DNA from: Pseudopedobacter sp965218985
GTDB taxonomy: Bacteria; Bacteroidota; Bacteroidia; Sphingobacteriales; Sphingobacteriaceae
Length of the DNA stretch: 64,000 nucleotides
NCBI GenBank assembly: GCA_965218985.1
Contig: CBDCMP010000007.1
Coordinates: 2,480,001 to 2,544,000 of the forward strand
Direction: 5' to 3'
The notes beneath the pieces were generated by a model. That model worked only from the letters and a program-made list of their open reading frames with translations, did no database searches and was not told where the DNA came from. The translations under genes and the position numbers were made by a program. Position 1 is the stretch's first letter. Each line of letters opens with the position of its first letter. This document shows positions 17,575-27,433 of the stretch, piece by piece.

Positions 17575-18627
17575 ATGAGCATCATCTCTGACAGAAACGA
17601 CGTGCCTTCCAAAAAGAAGATTTTTTACTCCATAAAGAATCCGCTGAAGCAATACCTGCTCAAATACGACCGGGAGATGAAACTGCCGGTTCAATATACA
17701 GACATGCTCCGTTTTAACATGCACACGCCCTTGCTGGATAAAAACGATAGGGACACGCTTTGGCAAACCGTTTATTATGATGAAACGGAGATGAAGGAAC
17801 TTTATCCCGGCCTCAAATATATTTATGCGCTCATGCATGCCTCGGGCAGGTTGGAGGTGATGGAGCACCTCTCCGTCTCTCGCATAGACTATTGCTCCTT
17901 CGGTAATTCCAAGCCTTTCCGGGTGCGCATCATTAACCGCTTAAATGATAATTATGATCATTTTTATGTGAAAGTAGCCGATGCCTCCCGTATTTATGGG
18001 CTCGAGCTGGAGCATATCCTTTCTCCAAACCGTATCAACTATCTAACAAATAATGACACGCTGATTGAAGAACACATCCCAGGTTTACCTGGTGATGTAT
18101 TTGTGGATGAATACATTAACGATATCAAATTTAATCAGACCCGCATCAGCAAAGAGTTTGTGAAGTTCAACGAACGCTGCTTTGTTCGCCTACTGGGTGA
18201 TATGCGTTCCTACAATTTCGTGGTGGACATCACGCCCGACATTGAGGGCAACCAATACCGTATCCGGGCCATCGATTTCGATCAGCAATCTTACGAGGGC
18301 AAGCTGAAGCTCTACTTGCCGCAATACTTTAAGGAGAACAATAACCTCGTTTTCCTGGGAATGGATTCCATCAATGAGAAATCCATGAAACAATACCAGC
18401 AGGAGGAGCGCAGTATGATCAGTCACCGGGTAAAACTGGGTCGTTACCGTTTAAAAGAATTGTTCGAAGCTTCTTTACAGGATGAGATCGCCCCAATTGA
18501 AAAGACTTTGGCCCTAGGTAAAGAGCTTGCAGCATACCATGGGCAGAAAAAATTCACTAAAATCCGCCATATGGGAAGAATGGTAAAGGCACACCTATAT
18601 GCTTGTTTGGAGAGGAATAAGCATTGA
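17575..18627 (+). CDS. Uncharacterised protein with kinase-like active-site pattern
   Basis: A 350-residue soluble protein I cannot place in a named family. The order of motifs resembles a protein-kinase-like fold: a lysine in a beta strand (FYVKVAD, Lys133), a helix glutamate region, GDMRSYN with Asp209 and Asn214 in the place of the catalytic-loop Asp and Asn, then AIDFDQQ with Asp234 and Asp236 in the place of the metal-binding DFG-like Asp. A basic C-terminal helical part follows. There is no signal peptide. Its codons look somewhat richer in G and C than its neighbours. It stands alone between a terminator and a Crp-type regulator. The kinase idea is inference from motif spacing only. 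Confidence 0.75.
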   Translation: MSIISDRNDVPSKKKIFYSIKNPLKQYLLKYDREMKLPVQYTDMLRFNMHTPLLDKNDRDTLWQTVYYDETEMKELYPGLKYIYALMHASGRLEVMEHLSVSRIDYCSFGNSKPFRVRIINRLNDNYDHFYVKVADASRIYGLELEHILSPNRINYLTNNDTLIEEHIPGLPGDVFVDEYINDIKFNQTRISKEFVKFNERCFVRLLGDMRSYNFVVDITPDIEGNQYRIRAIDFDQQSYEGKLKLYLPQYFKENNNLVFLGMDSINEKSMKQYQQEERSMISHRVKLGRYRLKELFEASLQDEIAPIEKTLALGKELAAYHGQKKFTKIRHMGRMVKAHLYACLERNKH

Positions 18628-18681
18628 GTTTTTTACTTTGTTTTTAATGACCTGTAAGATCAACAAATTCAAATATGCATC

Positions 18682-19257
18682 ATGTCAGAAATATTTAAAA
18701 CCCATTTAGATAAATTCATAAAAATAAATGAAGATGAATTTTCTGGTATTTTATCTTTTTTCGATGTGATCCATGTCCGGAAAAAAGAAAATATTTTGGA
18801 AAAAGGGCAGATTTGCAAGTTTCACTATTTTGTGTTGAACGGTTGTATCAGGAAATTTTTCATCAATGAAAAAGGTGTGGAGCGAACCACAGAATTCGCC
18901 ATTGAAAATTGGTGGATTACTGATCATATTGCCTATGAACATCAGTTGCCTTCCGAGTTTTTCATTCAAGCGGTAGAGCATTCAGAAATTTTAATGTTAA
19001 ATAAAAGTTCACAAGAAATGCTGTTTCAAAAATTCCCTGTTATGGAGCGGTATTTCAGGTTTATTTATCAAAGAGCCTATGCTTCATCTCAAATGCGAAT
19101 AAAATTCCTGTATGATTACAGCAGAGAAGAGCTATATCATCAATTCCATGCAAAACATCCTGAGTTTATTCGGCGAATACCACAACACCTCATTGCTTCC
19201 TATTTAGGTTTCACTCCAGAATACCTCAGCCAAATAAGGGGTAAAATCCGTTCTTAA
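18682..19257 (+). CDS. Crp/Fnr family transcriptional regulator
   Basis: A 191-residue regulator. The cyclic-nucleotide-binding beta-roll covers about residues 20-115 (KKENILEKGQICKFHYFVLNGCIRKFF is its early strand region, listed here as a motif area at residues 33-58). The C-terminal helix-turn-helix RIPQHLIASYLGFTPEYLSQIRGK is typical of the Bacteroidota subgroup. Arg and Glu residues that bind cAMP in true Crp are not obvious, so the ligand is unknown. The AhpD-like gene 99 bp downstream is a likely target, as such pairs are frequent. Confidence 0.92.
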   Translation: MSEIFKTHLDKFIKINEDEFSGILSFFDVIHVRKKENILEKGQICKFHYFVLNGCIRKFFINEKGVERTTEFAIENWWITDHIAYEHQLPSEFFIQAVEHSEILMLNKSSQEMLFQKFPVMERYFRFIYQRAYASSQMRIKFLYDYSREELYHQFHAKHPEFIRRIPQHLIASYLGFTPEYLSQIRGKIRS

Positions 19258-19275
19258 ACCAGTTTAAGTTTTTTT
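19253..19275 (+). terminator. Terminator overlapping the Crp-type gene stop codon
   Basis: CTTAAA and TTTAAG form a stem around CCAG, followed by seven T. The left arm contains the TAA stop codon of the regulator. Confidence 0.6.
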
Positions 19276-19356
19276 AAAAGTATTCTTGCCAATTTTGTGT
19301 ACTGAAAATTCAAGATAAAAATCTTGAACAGTAACAAATAAATAATTCATAAAAAA

Positions 19357-19803
19357 ATGGAAACAATGAACAGAGTTAATATTGCTACAATAGAGCCAGA
19401 GGCTTATAAAGCCATGTATGCCCTTGAGAGTTACCTTTCTAAATCTACAATTTCTAAAACGCTGAAAGAACTGATCAAAATCAGGACATCTCAAATCAAT
19501 TCTTGTGCTTTTTGTTTAGACCTGCATACCAAGGATGCTCTTAAAAATGGGGAAACAAATCAGCGTATCTTTTTATTGAATGCGTGGAGAGAGACTGCTG
19601 TTTTTACTGAAGAAGAAAAAATGGTTTTAGCTGTTACGGAAGAAATCACCCTTATCCATCAACATGGTTTATCTGACGAAACTTACAAAAAAGCGAAAGC
19701 CGTTTTTGACGATAATAAAATAGCGCAATTGATCATGGCTGTTGTAACCATAAATGCCTGGAACAGAATTGCAGTGAGTACACAATTACAAATACCTGCA
19801 TAA
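19357..19803 (+). CDS. Carboxymuconolactone decarboxylase / AhpD-like protein
   Basis: A 148-residue all-helical protein of the CMD/AhpD family. The redox motif CAFCLDLH (CxxCxxxH, residues about 49-56) is complete, which in AhpD-type proteins supports alkylhydroperoxidase activity with the two Cys cycling through a disulfide. The N-terminal helix ALESYLSKSTISKTLKELIKIRTSQINSC region and C-terminal VVTINAWNRIAVSTQ fit the subgroup common in Bacteroidota. It follows a Crp-type regulator and ends in a terminator, so it is probably a one-gene unit induced by oxidants (inference). Confidence 0.92.
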   Translation: METMNRVNIATIEPEAYKAMYALESYLSKSTISKTLKELIKIRTSQINSCAFCLDLHTKDALKNGETNQRIFLLNAWRETAVFTEEEKMVLAVTEEITLIHQHGLSDETYKKAKAVFDDNKIAQLIMAVVTINAWNRIAVSTQLQIPA

Positions 19804-19812
19804 TTATTTTGA

Positions 19813-19856
19813 AAAATACAGGAGTGAATTTTTTACCTAGCTCTTGTATTTTTTTG
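19813..19856 (+). terminator. Intrinsic terminator after the AhpD-like gene
   Basis: AATACAGGAG (19815-19824) pairs with CTCTTGTATT (19841-19850, one G-T pair), followed by a seven-T run. Confidence 0.75.
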
Positions 19857-20001
19857 CACTCGAAAGAAACTTTGAAAAATGTTGCTTACTCATCGTTTGA
19901 AAACAAAGGGCAACCTTAGCTGATGATGCTTTAAATAAAAAATCATTACTTTTAAATCTTAGGAAGACCCTTTTTCAAAAGGCATCTGATTTAGATTTAA
20001 A

Positions 20002-20165
20002 ATGAAAAAACAATTCCGTCCACACTCCTGCTCTCCGTTATATTTATTGGAGTTTGCCATTCCACAAAAATCAAAACCCCTTCTCAGCCAGATACCGTTT
20101 CTGCTCAGCATAGTTTTTATGGCGAAAGCAAGCGCCTTAAACCAGCTGGATTAAATAATTTTTAA
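20002..20165 (+). pseudogene. Possible small lipoprotein gene with a one-base frameshift
   Basis: ATG at 20002 is followed by six A. In the ATG frame the product is an unremarkable 49-residue peptide. With one more A the frame continues as a lipoprotein-like peptide of about 54 residues: a KKTIPSTLLL n-region, a lipobox IGVC, then a polar tail ending at the TAA at 20163-20165. The tail has no stop. This looks like a contracted A-tract (7 to 6), a sequencing error or slippage. No family is recognised. It lies just before the penicillin-acylase-type gene. Confidence 0.35.
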
Positions 20166-20187
20166 CCGCCATAGACAAAGACAAAAA

Positions 20188-22359
20188 ATGATAAAAGCTT
20201 TATTCCTTCTTCTAATACCCTTCCAGCTTTTCGCCCAAAAATCCACCGAAGACGAGATCAAACGTTACGAGGCCCAAGCCAAACAGGTGGAAATCATCCG
20301 GGACAATTATGGTGTGCCTCATATTTACGGAAAAACGGATGCTGATGCGGTTTTTGGTTTACTATATGCCCAATGCGAAGACGATTTCAAAAGGGTGGAA
20401 ATGAACTATGTGGAGAAACTAGGTCGACTTTCTGAATGTAATGGGGGAAAAGATATTTACGATGATTTGATGATAAGGTTGCTGATCGACTCCACAGAAG
20501 CAATCTCAGATTATAACAATTCTGAACCCTGGATGAAGAAATTATTGAATGCTTACGCAGATGGCATCAATTATTACCTCTACAAAAATCCCAAAGTGAA
20601 ACCTGCATTACTCACTAAATTCAAACCTTGGTATCCTTATCTATGGACAGATGGCAGCATTGGTGCCATCAGCACTGCGGACATCAGCGTGAGTGAATTG
20701 AAAAATTTCTATTCGGGCAGTCAAGAAATCGGCGCATTGATTCCAAAAAATTACGACCAACAGACCGGCTCTAATGGCTTCGCCATCGCTCCGCAGAACA
20801 CGGCTTCCGGGAATGCCATCCTTTGGATCAATCCGCACACCACTTTTTATTTCAGACCCGAGGTGGAGATCAATAGTGAGGAAGGTTTACGTGTTTACGG
20901 TGCCGTGACCTGGGGACAATTCTTCATTTATCAAGGCTTCAATGATTATTGCGGCTGGATGCACACCTCTAACAACATTGATGTGGCAGATGCTTACATA
21001 GAGAAGATGGTAGCCAAAGACAACCAGTTATTTTGTGAATATGATGGAGAATTGAAGCCGGTAATTCAAAAAAAAATCTTTATTAAATATAAGGATGGAG
21101 ACGTGATGAAAGAGAAAGTGATCAATGCATTCTTTACCAACCACGGCCCGGTGATGGCGAAAAGAGACGGGAAATGGATCAGCCTGACCTCTTATAACCG
21201 GGCGGCCAAAAGTTTGGTGCAAAGCTGGGTGCGTACAAAATCGAAGGGTTTGGAGGATTACAAAAAAGCGATGGATCTGTTAGCCAACACCTCCAACAAC
21301 ACCGTTTTTGCAGATAGCAAAGGAAATATTGCTTACTGGCATGGCAATCACATCCCGAAAAGAGATCCCGGATATGATTGGTCCAAACCGGTGGATGGTT
21401 CTACCTCCGCAACAGCCTACCAAGGTTTACATACCGTGGAGGAAGGCGTGCATAGCTACAATCCTAAAAATGGATGGTTACAGAATTGCAATTCCACACC
21501 TTTCACTGCCGCAGGAATCTATAGCCCGAAGAAAGAGGATTATCCACCTTATATGGCTCCTGATGGCGAGAATTTCCGGGGAGTTAATGCCGTTAGGGTT
21601 TTGAGCAAAGAGCATGAATTTACCATAGATAAAGTGATTGCAGCAGGTTACGACACCTACCTTTCTGCTTTTGAAGTTTTGATTCCACCTTTATTGAATG
21701 CCTACCATCAAAAAGGGATTGATTATCCGGACCTGAAAGAACCTGTGGAGCTATTGAAAAAATGGGATTATCATTCTTCCGTTTCTTCTGTGGCCACCAC
21801 TTTGGCTATAGAATGGGCACAAAAACTATCTCCTGCCATCATGCAGCTCTATATCAACCAGGGAGAGAAGGATCAGGTGGAGAAAACCAAAGAATTCGCT
21901 AAAACCGCCACCCCGGAAAAGCTGCTGAGCACTTTACAAATAACTGTGAAAGAATTGCAAAGCAAATTTGGAAAGTGGCAAATGCCCTGGGGAGAGCTCA
22001 ACCGCTTTCAGAGGTTGACCGGAGCCCTAGATGAAAAATATGATGATGCTAAAGAAAGCATCCCGGTAGGATTCGCTTCCGCACTTTGGGGGCAATTGCC
22101 CTCCTTCAACAGCCGTTACATGCCCGGAACAGCTAAACGTTATGGCGTGAGTGGAAACAGCTTTATTTGCGCCGTGGAGTTTGGCCCACACATCAAAGCA
22201 AAATCTCTGTTGGCAGGCGGGGAAAGTGGCGATGTGAATTCCCCTCATTTTGATGACCAAGCCAAAATGTACACCGAAGGCAAATTCAAAGAGGTGCTTT
22301 TTTATAAAGAAGATGTGCTGAAACATGTAGAGAAGCGGTATCATCCGGGAGAACGATAA
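20188..22359 (+). CDS. Penicillin acylase family (S45) N-terminal nucleophile hydrolase
   Basis: A 723-residue exported amidase precursor. A signal peptide (1-16, ending LFAQ) precedes an alpha chain; the autocatalytic cleavage site is before Ser195 in QTGSNGFAIAP, the expected N-terminal nucleophile of the beta chain. Downstream motifs WGQFFIYQGFNDYCGWMHTSNNID and TNHGPV fit the beta chain of aculeacin/acyl-homoserine-lactone acylase-like members. Substrates in this family are N-acyl compounds: lactams, acyl-homoserine lactones, lipopeptides. The substrate here cannot be read from sequence. It stands alone, 159 bp before secA. Confidence 0.94.
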   Translation: MIKALFLLLIPFQLFAQKSTEDEIKRYEAQAKQVEIIRDNYGVPHIYGKTDADAVFGLLYAQCEDDFKRVEMNYVEKLGRLSECNGGKDIYDDLMIRLLIDSTEAISDYNNSEPWMKKLLNAYADGINYYLYKNPKVKPALLTKFKPWYPYLWTDGSIGAISTADISVSELKNFYSGSQEIGALIPKNYDQQTGSNGFAIAPQNTASGNAILWINPHTTFYFRPEVEINSEEGLRVYGAVTWGQFFIYQGFNDYCGWMHTSNNIDVADAYIEKMVAKDNQLFCEYDGELKPVIQKKIFIKYKDGDVMKEKVINAFFTNHGPVMAKRDGKWISLTSYNRAAKSLVQSWVRTKSKGLEDYKKAMDLLANTSNNTVFADSKGNIAYWHGNHIPKRDPGYDWSKPVDGSTSATAYQGLHTVEEGVHSYNPKNGWLQNCNSTPFTAAGIYSPKKEDYPPYMAPDGENFRGVNAVRVLSKEHEFTIDKVIAAGYDTYLSAFEVLIPPLLNAYHQKGIDYPDLKEPVELLKKWDYHSSVSSVATTLAIEWAQKLSPAIMQLYINQGEKDQVEKTKEFAKTATPEKLLSTLQITVKELQSKFGKWQMPWGELNRFQRLTGALDEKYDDAKESIPVGFASALWGQLPSFNSRYMPGTAKRYGVSGNSFICAVEFGPHIKAKSLLAGGESGDVNSPHFDDQAKMYTEGKFKEVLFYKEDVLKHVEKRYHPGER

Positions 22360-22518
22360 TCAGGTTAAAGCAGACGTTATAGCTCGAACTATTAAGTTGG
22401 GCTAAATCCAAATTATAACAAATAAATATTAATTTTACCCATCCACGATGTCATTTTGGCTTAAAGTGTCCAATGGCTTAATTGTTGATTTTAAAGAGTT
22501 TTAAATACAGAATAACAG

Positions 22519-25500
22519 ATGTTGAGTTTTATTAATAAGATTTTTGGCAGTAAATCAGACCGTGATATAAAAAATATCAATCCCCTGGTTGAGCAGATCA
22601 AAGAAGAATACGAGAAATTAAAGAGTATCTCCCATGATGAGTTAAGAGCAAAAACGGCCAATTTCAAGCAGCGGATCAAAGACTCTTTAGCAGATATCGA
22701 TGCTGAAATCAAAGAGATCAAGACCAAAGTAGAGCAAAATCCTGATTTACCTTTACACGAAAAAACAGCGTTTTATGATGAGGTGGATAAGTTGGAGAAA
22801 GACAGAAATAAGCAATTAGAGGGGACTTTGGCAGAGATCCTTCCAGAAGCTTTCGCCGTGATGAAGGAGACCGCTCATCGTTTCACAGAGAATGAAACCA
22901 TAGAAGTAACTGCGTCAGAATTTGATCGTGAATTAGCCGCCCGCAAACCCAATGTATTAATCAAAGGCGATAAAGCCATCCATCATAACAACTGGCTTGC
23001 CGCAGGTACGGAGGTAAAATGGAACATGGTGCACTACGATGTACAGCTGATTGGCGGGGTGGTGCTGCATCAGGGGAAAATTGCGGAGATGGCCACTGGT
23101 GAGGGTAAAACATTGGTAGGTACCTTACCCATTTACTTAAATGCCTTGTCCGCACAGGGGATTCACGTGGTGACTGTGAATGATTATCTGGCCCGGCGTG
23201 ACTCCGAGTGGAACGGACCAATTTTTGAATTCCACGGTTTAGCGGTAGATTGTATCGACAAGCACCAGCCTAATTCTCCGCAAAGGAGAAAAGCTTACCA
23301 GGCCGATGTAGTTTACGGAACCAATAATGAATTTGGTTTCGATTACCTGCGTGACAACATGACACGCTCCCCGGAAGAATTGGTGCAGGGCAGATTGCAT
23401 TATGCCATAGTGGATGAGGTGGATTCCGTTTTAATTGATGATGCACGTACGCCTCTAATCATCTCCGGACCTATACCAAAAGGCGACGAACATGAATTCT
23501 ACGATTTAAAACCAAGGATTGAACGTTTGGTAAATGCACAAAAGAACTATGTGACTGGCGTTCTGAACGAAGCAAAAAAGCAAATCAACGAAGGTAAATC
23601 TGGTCCGGATGACGGTGGTTTGGCCTTATTAAGAGCTTACCGTGGTTTACCTAAGAACAAAGCACTGATCAAATTCCTGAGTGAGCCTGGAATGAAGGGC
23701 ATCCTGAACAAATCAGAAAATTATTACATGCAAGATCAAAACAAAGAGATGCCAAAGGCTGATGCCGAACTTTTCTTTGTGATCGATGAAAAGAACAATC
23801 AGGTGGAGTTGTCGGAGAAAGGGATAGAACTCATCACTGCATCTGGCGAAGATGAGCATTTCTTCGTGATGCCCGATGTGGGAACCGAAATCGCGGAAAT
23901 TGAAAAAGCCAGCCTTACAAACGAAGAAAAAGCTGCCAAAAAAGATGAATTGATCAGAGACTTTTCTGTGAAGTCCGAACGTATCCATGCAGTGAATCAA
24001 CTATTGAAAGCTTACACTTTATTTGAAAAAGATACAGAATACATCATCGATGAAGGAAAAGTGAAAATTGTTGATGAACAAACCGGACGTATCATGGATG
24101 GCCGTCGGTATTCTGATGGTTTGCATCAGGCCATTGAAGCGAAAGAGAATGTAAAAGTGGAGGATGCCACCCAAACTTATGCCACCATCACGCTGCAGAA
24201 CTATTTCAGGATGTACCATAAACTGGCTGGTATGACCGGAACTGCAGTGACCGAAGCGGGAGAGCTTTGGGAGATCTATAAATTGGATGTGGTGGAGATT
24301 CCCACCAATCGTCCCATCGTCCGTGATGACAGGCAGGATAAAGTTTATCGCACCATGCGTGAGAAATACAACGCCGTAGCGGACGAAATCGTAGAATTGA
24401 CCCAGGCCGGCCGCCCGGTGCTGGTAGGTACCACTTCCGTGGAGATCTCCGAATTGCTGAGCCGCATGCTCAAAATGAAAGGGATCAAACATAACGTATT
24501 GAATGCCAAACTCCACCAGAGAGAAGCTGATGTGGTTGCCGAAGCTGGTAAAGCCGGGACAGTGACCATCGCCACCAACATGGCCGGCCGTGGTACAGAT
24601 ATTAAATTGGGCACCGGGGTCAAAGAAGCGGGGGGTTTAGCCATTGTAGGTACCGAAAGACATGAGTCCCGACGTGTGGACAGACAGTTGAGAGGTCGTT
24701 CTGGCCGTCAGGGAGATCCGGGTTCCACGCAGTTTTTCGTTTCATTGGAAGATAACCTCATGCGTCTTTTCGGCTCAGAACGTATCGCCGGCTTAATGGT
24801 AAGAATGGGAATTGAAGAAGGAGAAGTGATCCAACATTCCATGATCACCAACTCCATAGAGAGAGCCCAAAAGAAAGTGGAGGAGAACAACTTTGGGATT
24901 CGTAAACGTTTACTGGAGTACGATGACGTGATGAACTCCCAGCGTACCGTGATCTACACCAAACGTAAAAACGCTTTGTTTGGCGAACGTTTGGATGTGG
25001 ATATCGAAAACATGATTTTAGATGTGATTGATGATATCACGGTGGAATACAAGGAAAGCAATAATTATGAAGGCTTTAAACTGGAGCTATTGAGGATTTT
25101 TGCCATTGACACCGAAATCCCGGAAGATGAATTCACCGGATCCGGCATGGACAAAATAGCAGATAAGTTATTTAAAGAGGCCACAGAATATTACAAACGC
25201 AAATCTGAGGCTATTGCCAAACAGGCTTATCCCGTTTTAAAGGATGTGTTCGACTCCAGGGGTGAAAGTATAGAAAACATCATCGTTCCTTTTACAGATG
25301 GTTCTCATGGCATCCAGGTGGCTGCTCCTTTGAAGAAAGCAATTGAGAATAAGGGAAAAGAAGTGATAAAAGCATTTGAAAAAACCATTTCGCTCTCGCT
25401 GATTGACGAAACCTGGAAAGAGCACCTGCGTGAGATGGACGAATTGAAACAATCTGTGCAAAATGCAGTTTATGAGCAAAAAGATCCTTTAGTGGTCTAT

Positions 25501-25821
25501 AAAGTAGAAGCTTTTAATTTGTTTAAGGATATGTTGGCGGTGGTGAATAAAGAAGTGGTAAGCTTCCTGTTCAAAGGTGGGATCCCTGTTCAGGGCGATG
25601 CTCCATTAAGAGAAGCTCGTCCGCAACCGAAAACCGACATGAGCAAATTAAAGATCTCCAAAGCCGAGATGGTGCATGAAAATAGCGGGATGCCCATGGA
25701 GGACACCAGAGAACTACAAAAAACCCAACCCATTAAAGCAGAAGTAAAAATTGGAAGAAATGATCCATGCCCATGCGGCAGCGGAAAGAAATATAAAAAC
25801 TGCCATGGAATGAACGCCTGA
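22519..25821 (+). CDS. secA: Preprotein translocase ATPase SecA
   Basis: A 1100-residue SecA, long as is usual in Bacteroidota. It drives preproteins through SecYEG. Seen here: Walker A in MATGEGKTLVGTLP (about residue 193), DEVDSVLIDDARTPLI, an insertion in NBD1 (about residues 340-440), the preprotein cross-linking domain, NBD2 with ATNMAGRGTDIKLG and RQLRGRSGRQGDPG, the helical wing and scaffold, and a C-terminal SEC-C zinc motif CPCGSGKKYKNCHG. The stop overlaps the next start (TGATG), suggesting translational coupling with the SPOR-domain gene. Confidence 0.98.
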   Translation: MLSFINKIFGSKSDRDIKNINPLVEQIKEEYEKLKSISHDELRAKTANFKQRIKDSLADIDAEIKEIKTKVEQNPDLPLHEKTAFYDEVDKLEKDRNKQLEGTLAEILPEAFAVMKETAHRFTENETIEVTASEFDRELAARKPNVLIKGDKAIHHNNWLAAGTEVKWNMVHYDVQLIGGVVLHQGKIAEMATGEGKTLVGTLPIYLNALSAQGIHVVTVNDYLARRDSEWNGPIFEFHGLAVDCIDKHQPNSPQRRKAYQADVVYGTNNEFGFDYLRDNMTRSPEELVQGRLHYAIVDEVDSVLIDDARTPLIISGPIPKGDEHEFYDLKPRIERLVNAQKNYVTGVLNEAKKQINEGKSGPDDGGLALLRAYRGLPKNKALIKFLSEPGMKGILNKSENYYMQDQNKEMPKADAELFFVIDEKNNQVELSEKGIELITASGEDEHFFVMPDVGTEIAEIEKASLTNEEKAAKKDELIRDFSVKSERIHAVNQLLKAYTLFEKDTEYIIDEGKVKIVDEQTGRIMDGRRYSDGLHQAIEAKENVKVEDATQTYATITLQNYFRMYHKLAGMTGTAVTEAGELWEIYKLDVVEIPTNRPIVRDDRQDKVYRTMREKYNAVADEIVELTQAGRPVLVGTTSVEISELLSRMLKMKGIKHNVLNAKLHQREADVVAEAGKAGTVTIATNMAGRGTDIKLGTGVKEAGGLAIVGTERHESRRVDRQLRGRSGRQGDPGSTQFFVSLEDNLMRLFGSERIAGLMVRMGIEEGEVIQHSMITNSIERAQKKVEENNFGIRKRLLEYDDVMNSQRTVIYTKRKNALFGERLDVDIENMILDVIDDITVEYKESNNYEGFKLELLRIFAIDTEIPEDEFTGSGMDKIADKLFKEATEYYKRKSEAIAKQAYPVLKDVFDSRGESIENIIVPFTDGSHGIQVAAPLKKAIENKGKEVIKAFEKTISLSLIDETWKEHLREMDELKQSVQNAVYEQKDPLVVYKVEAFNLFKDMLAVVNKEVVSFLFKGGIPVQGDAPLREARPQPKTDMSKLKISKAEMVHENSGMPMEDTRELQKTQPIKAEVKIGRNDPCPCGSGKKYKNCHGMNA

Positions 25822-26258
25822 TGGATATCAAAAAGCAAATATTAACCTTATTGATAACGGTTGCCACCATCACCGTTTTTGCACAAACAGAAGGTAAAGT
25901 AACAGTGATAAAAAATCCACTGATTGATAGTTTGATTGCCAGAAGAATAGCCTTAAACAAGGGAGTTACCAAAAACGGGACTCCGATAGTGGTTTATGGT
26001 TATCGGGTACAAGTATTTTTTGGAACCGACAGGAAAGAGGCCTATAACGAGCAGGCAAGATTTAAATCTCTGTACCCGGAATATGGCACCTATTTATCTT
26101 ATACCCAACCCAATTACAGGGTAAAGGTGGGAGATTTCAGAACCAGGGCGGAGGCTCAAAGATTAATGAACGAGTTACGTCCGGAATTTCCTACGCTGTT
26201 CATTTTCAATGAAAGAATTGACCCAATCAAAGCTGATGAAGCCAATGCTAATAGATAA
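25821..26258 (+). CDS. SPOR domain-containing exported protein
   Basis: A 145-residue protein with a signal peptide (residues 1-22, ending VFAQ) and a C-terminal SPOR domain (about 55-138): YRVQVFFGTDRKEAYNEQARF and YRVKVGDFRTRAEAQRLMNEL. SPOR domains bind denuded peptidoglycan glycan strands, so it probably acts in the periplasm at the cell wall. Its ATG overlaps the secA stop by one base, and its own end overlaps the next gene, so three genes appear translationally linked. Confidence 0.9.
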   Translation: MDIKKQILTLLITVATITVFAQTEGKVTVIKNPLIDSLIARRIALNKGVTKNGTPIVVYGYRVQVFFGTDRKEAYNEQARFKSLYPEYGTYLSYTQPNYRVKVGDFRTRAEAQRLMNELRPEFPTLFIFNERIDPIKADEANANR

Positions 26259-27429
26259 AATCAAATCGCTTGCTGCTGAAATACAGGAAGAAGTCATTTT
26301 AAACCGGAGACATCTGCACGCACATCCTGAGCTTTCTTTTCAGGAGTATAAAACCTCGGAGTTTGTTAAAATGCAACTGACCCGCTTAGGCATCCCATTT
26401 CAGGAGATGGCTAATACAGGGGTGGTGGGTCTGATCAAAGGTGGGAAAGACTCCACTGAAATCATCGCCTTGCGTGCTGATATGGATGCACTTCCAATCA
26501 AAGAAGCGAATGAAGTTGATTACAAATCAAAAAATGAAGGGGTGATGCATGCCTGTGGACATGATGTTCACACTTCCTCTTTATTAGGCACCGCCACTAT
26601 TCTAAATGATTTGAAGAACGATTTTGGAGGAACCATTAAGCTCATCTTTCAACCTGCTGAGGAAAAATTACCCGGCGGAGCTAATCTCATGATCAAGGAA
26701 GGCGTTCTGGAAAATCCAAAACCAAATGCCGTGATGGGCCAGCACGTGATGCCTTTGATTGATGCCGGCAAAATCGGAATCCGTTCCGGAAAATACATGG
26801 CCTCCACTGATGAACTCTATGTAACCATCAAAGGCAAAGGCGGACATGGTGCTCAGCCACACCAAAATATAGATCCTGTGCTGATCATGGCGCACACGAT
26901 CACCGCATTACAGCAAATCGTCAGCAGAAATGCAGACCCGCGTTCTCCATCTGTTCTGTCGTTTGGGAAAGTGATCGCCAATGGTGCCACTAATGTAATT
27001 CCTAATGAGGTTTATTTAGAAGGGACTTTCAGAACTTTGAATGAGAAATGGCGTAGTAAAGCGCATCAGAAAATGAAGAAGATGGCAGAGTGCATTGCTG
27101 AAGGAATGGGTGGCAGCTGTGATTTCAGAATCGAACACGGTTATCCTTTTTTGGTAAATGAAGAGAAATTAACTGCCCGTGTGAAAGAACATGCTATAGA
27201 ATATTTAGGCACAGAAAATGTTTTGGATTTGGATATCTGGATGGCCGCTGAGGATTTTGCCTATTATTCTCAGGTAAGTGATGCCTGTTTTTACAGATTG
27301 GGAACCCGTAACGAATCGCAGGGAACCACCTCATCCGTACATACACCAACTTTCGACATTGATGAAAATGCTTTAGGTTTAAGTACCGGCTTGATGGCTT
27401 ACCTGGCTTTAAAAGAATTGGGGAATTGA
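26245..27429 (+). CDS. M20 family amidohydrolase (hippurate/IAA-amino acid hydrolase type)
   Basis: A metalloaminoacylase of 394 residues from the ATG at 26245; ATG at 26236 and an upstream one at 26209 are alternatives inside the SPOR gene. I prefer 26245 because the family starts close to the helix preceding RRHLHAHPELSFQEY. Metal ligands are visible in HACGHDVHTSS, FQPAEEKLPGG and the C-terminal MAAEDFAYY. The dimerisation domain has GKGGHGAQPHQNIDP. Members hydrolyse N-acyl amino acids. It overlaps the SPOR gene by 14 bases. Confidence 0.93.
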   Translation: MLIDKIKSLAAEIQEEVILNRRHLHAHPELSFQEYKTSEFVKMQLTRLGIPFQEMANTGVVGLIKGGKDSTEIIALRADMDALPIKEANEVDYKSKNEGVMHACGHDVHTSSLLGTATILNDLKNDFGGTIKLIFQPAEEKLPGGANLMIKEGVLENPKPNAVMGQHVMPLIDAGKIGIRSGKYMASTDELYVTIKGKGGHGAQPHQNIDPVLIMAHTITALQQIVSRNADPRSPSVLSFGKVIANGATNVIPNEVYLEGTFRTLNEKWRSKAHQKMKKMAECIAEGMGGSCDFRIEHGYPFLVNEEKLTARVKEHAIEYLGTENVLDLDIWMAAEDFAYYSQVSDACFYRLGTRNESQGTTSSVHTPTFDIDENALGLSTGLMAYLALKELGN

Positions 27430-27433
27430 TCTC

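Noticed and set aside
24019..24516. 165-codon antisense frame opposite secA
   Set aside because: Shadow of a highly conserved gene with no recognisable product.
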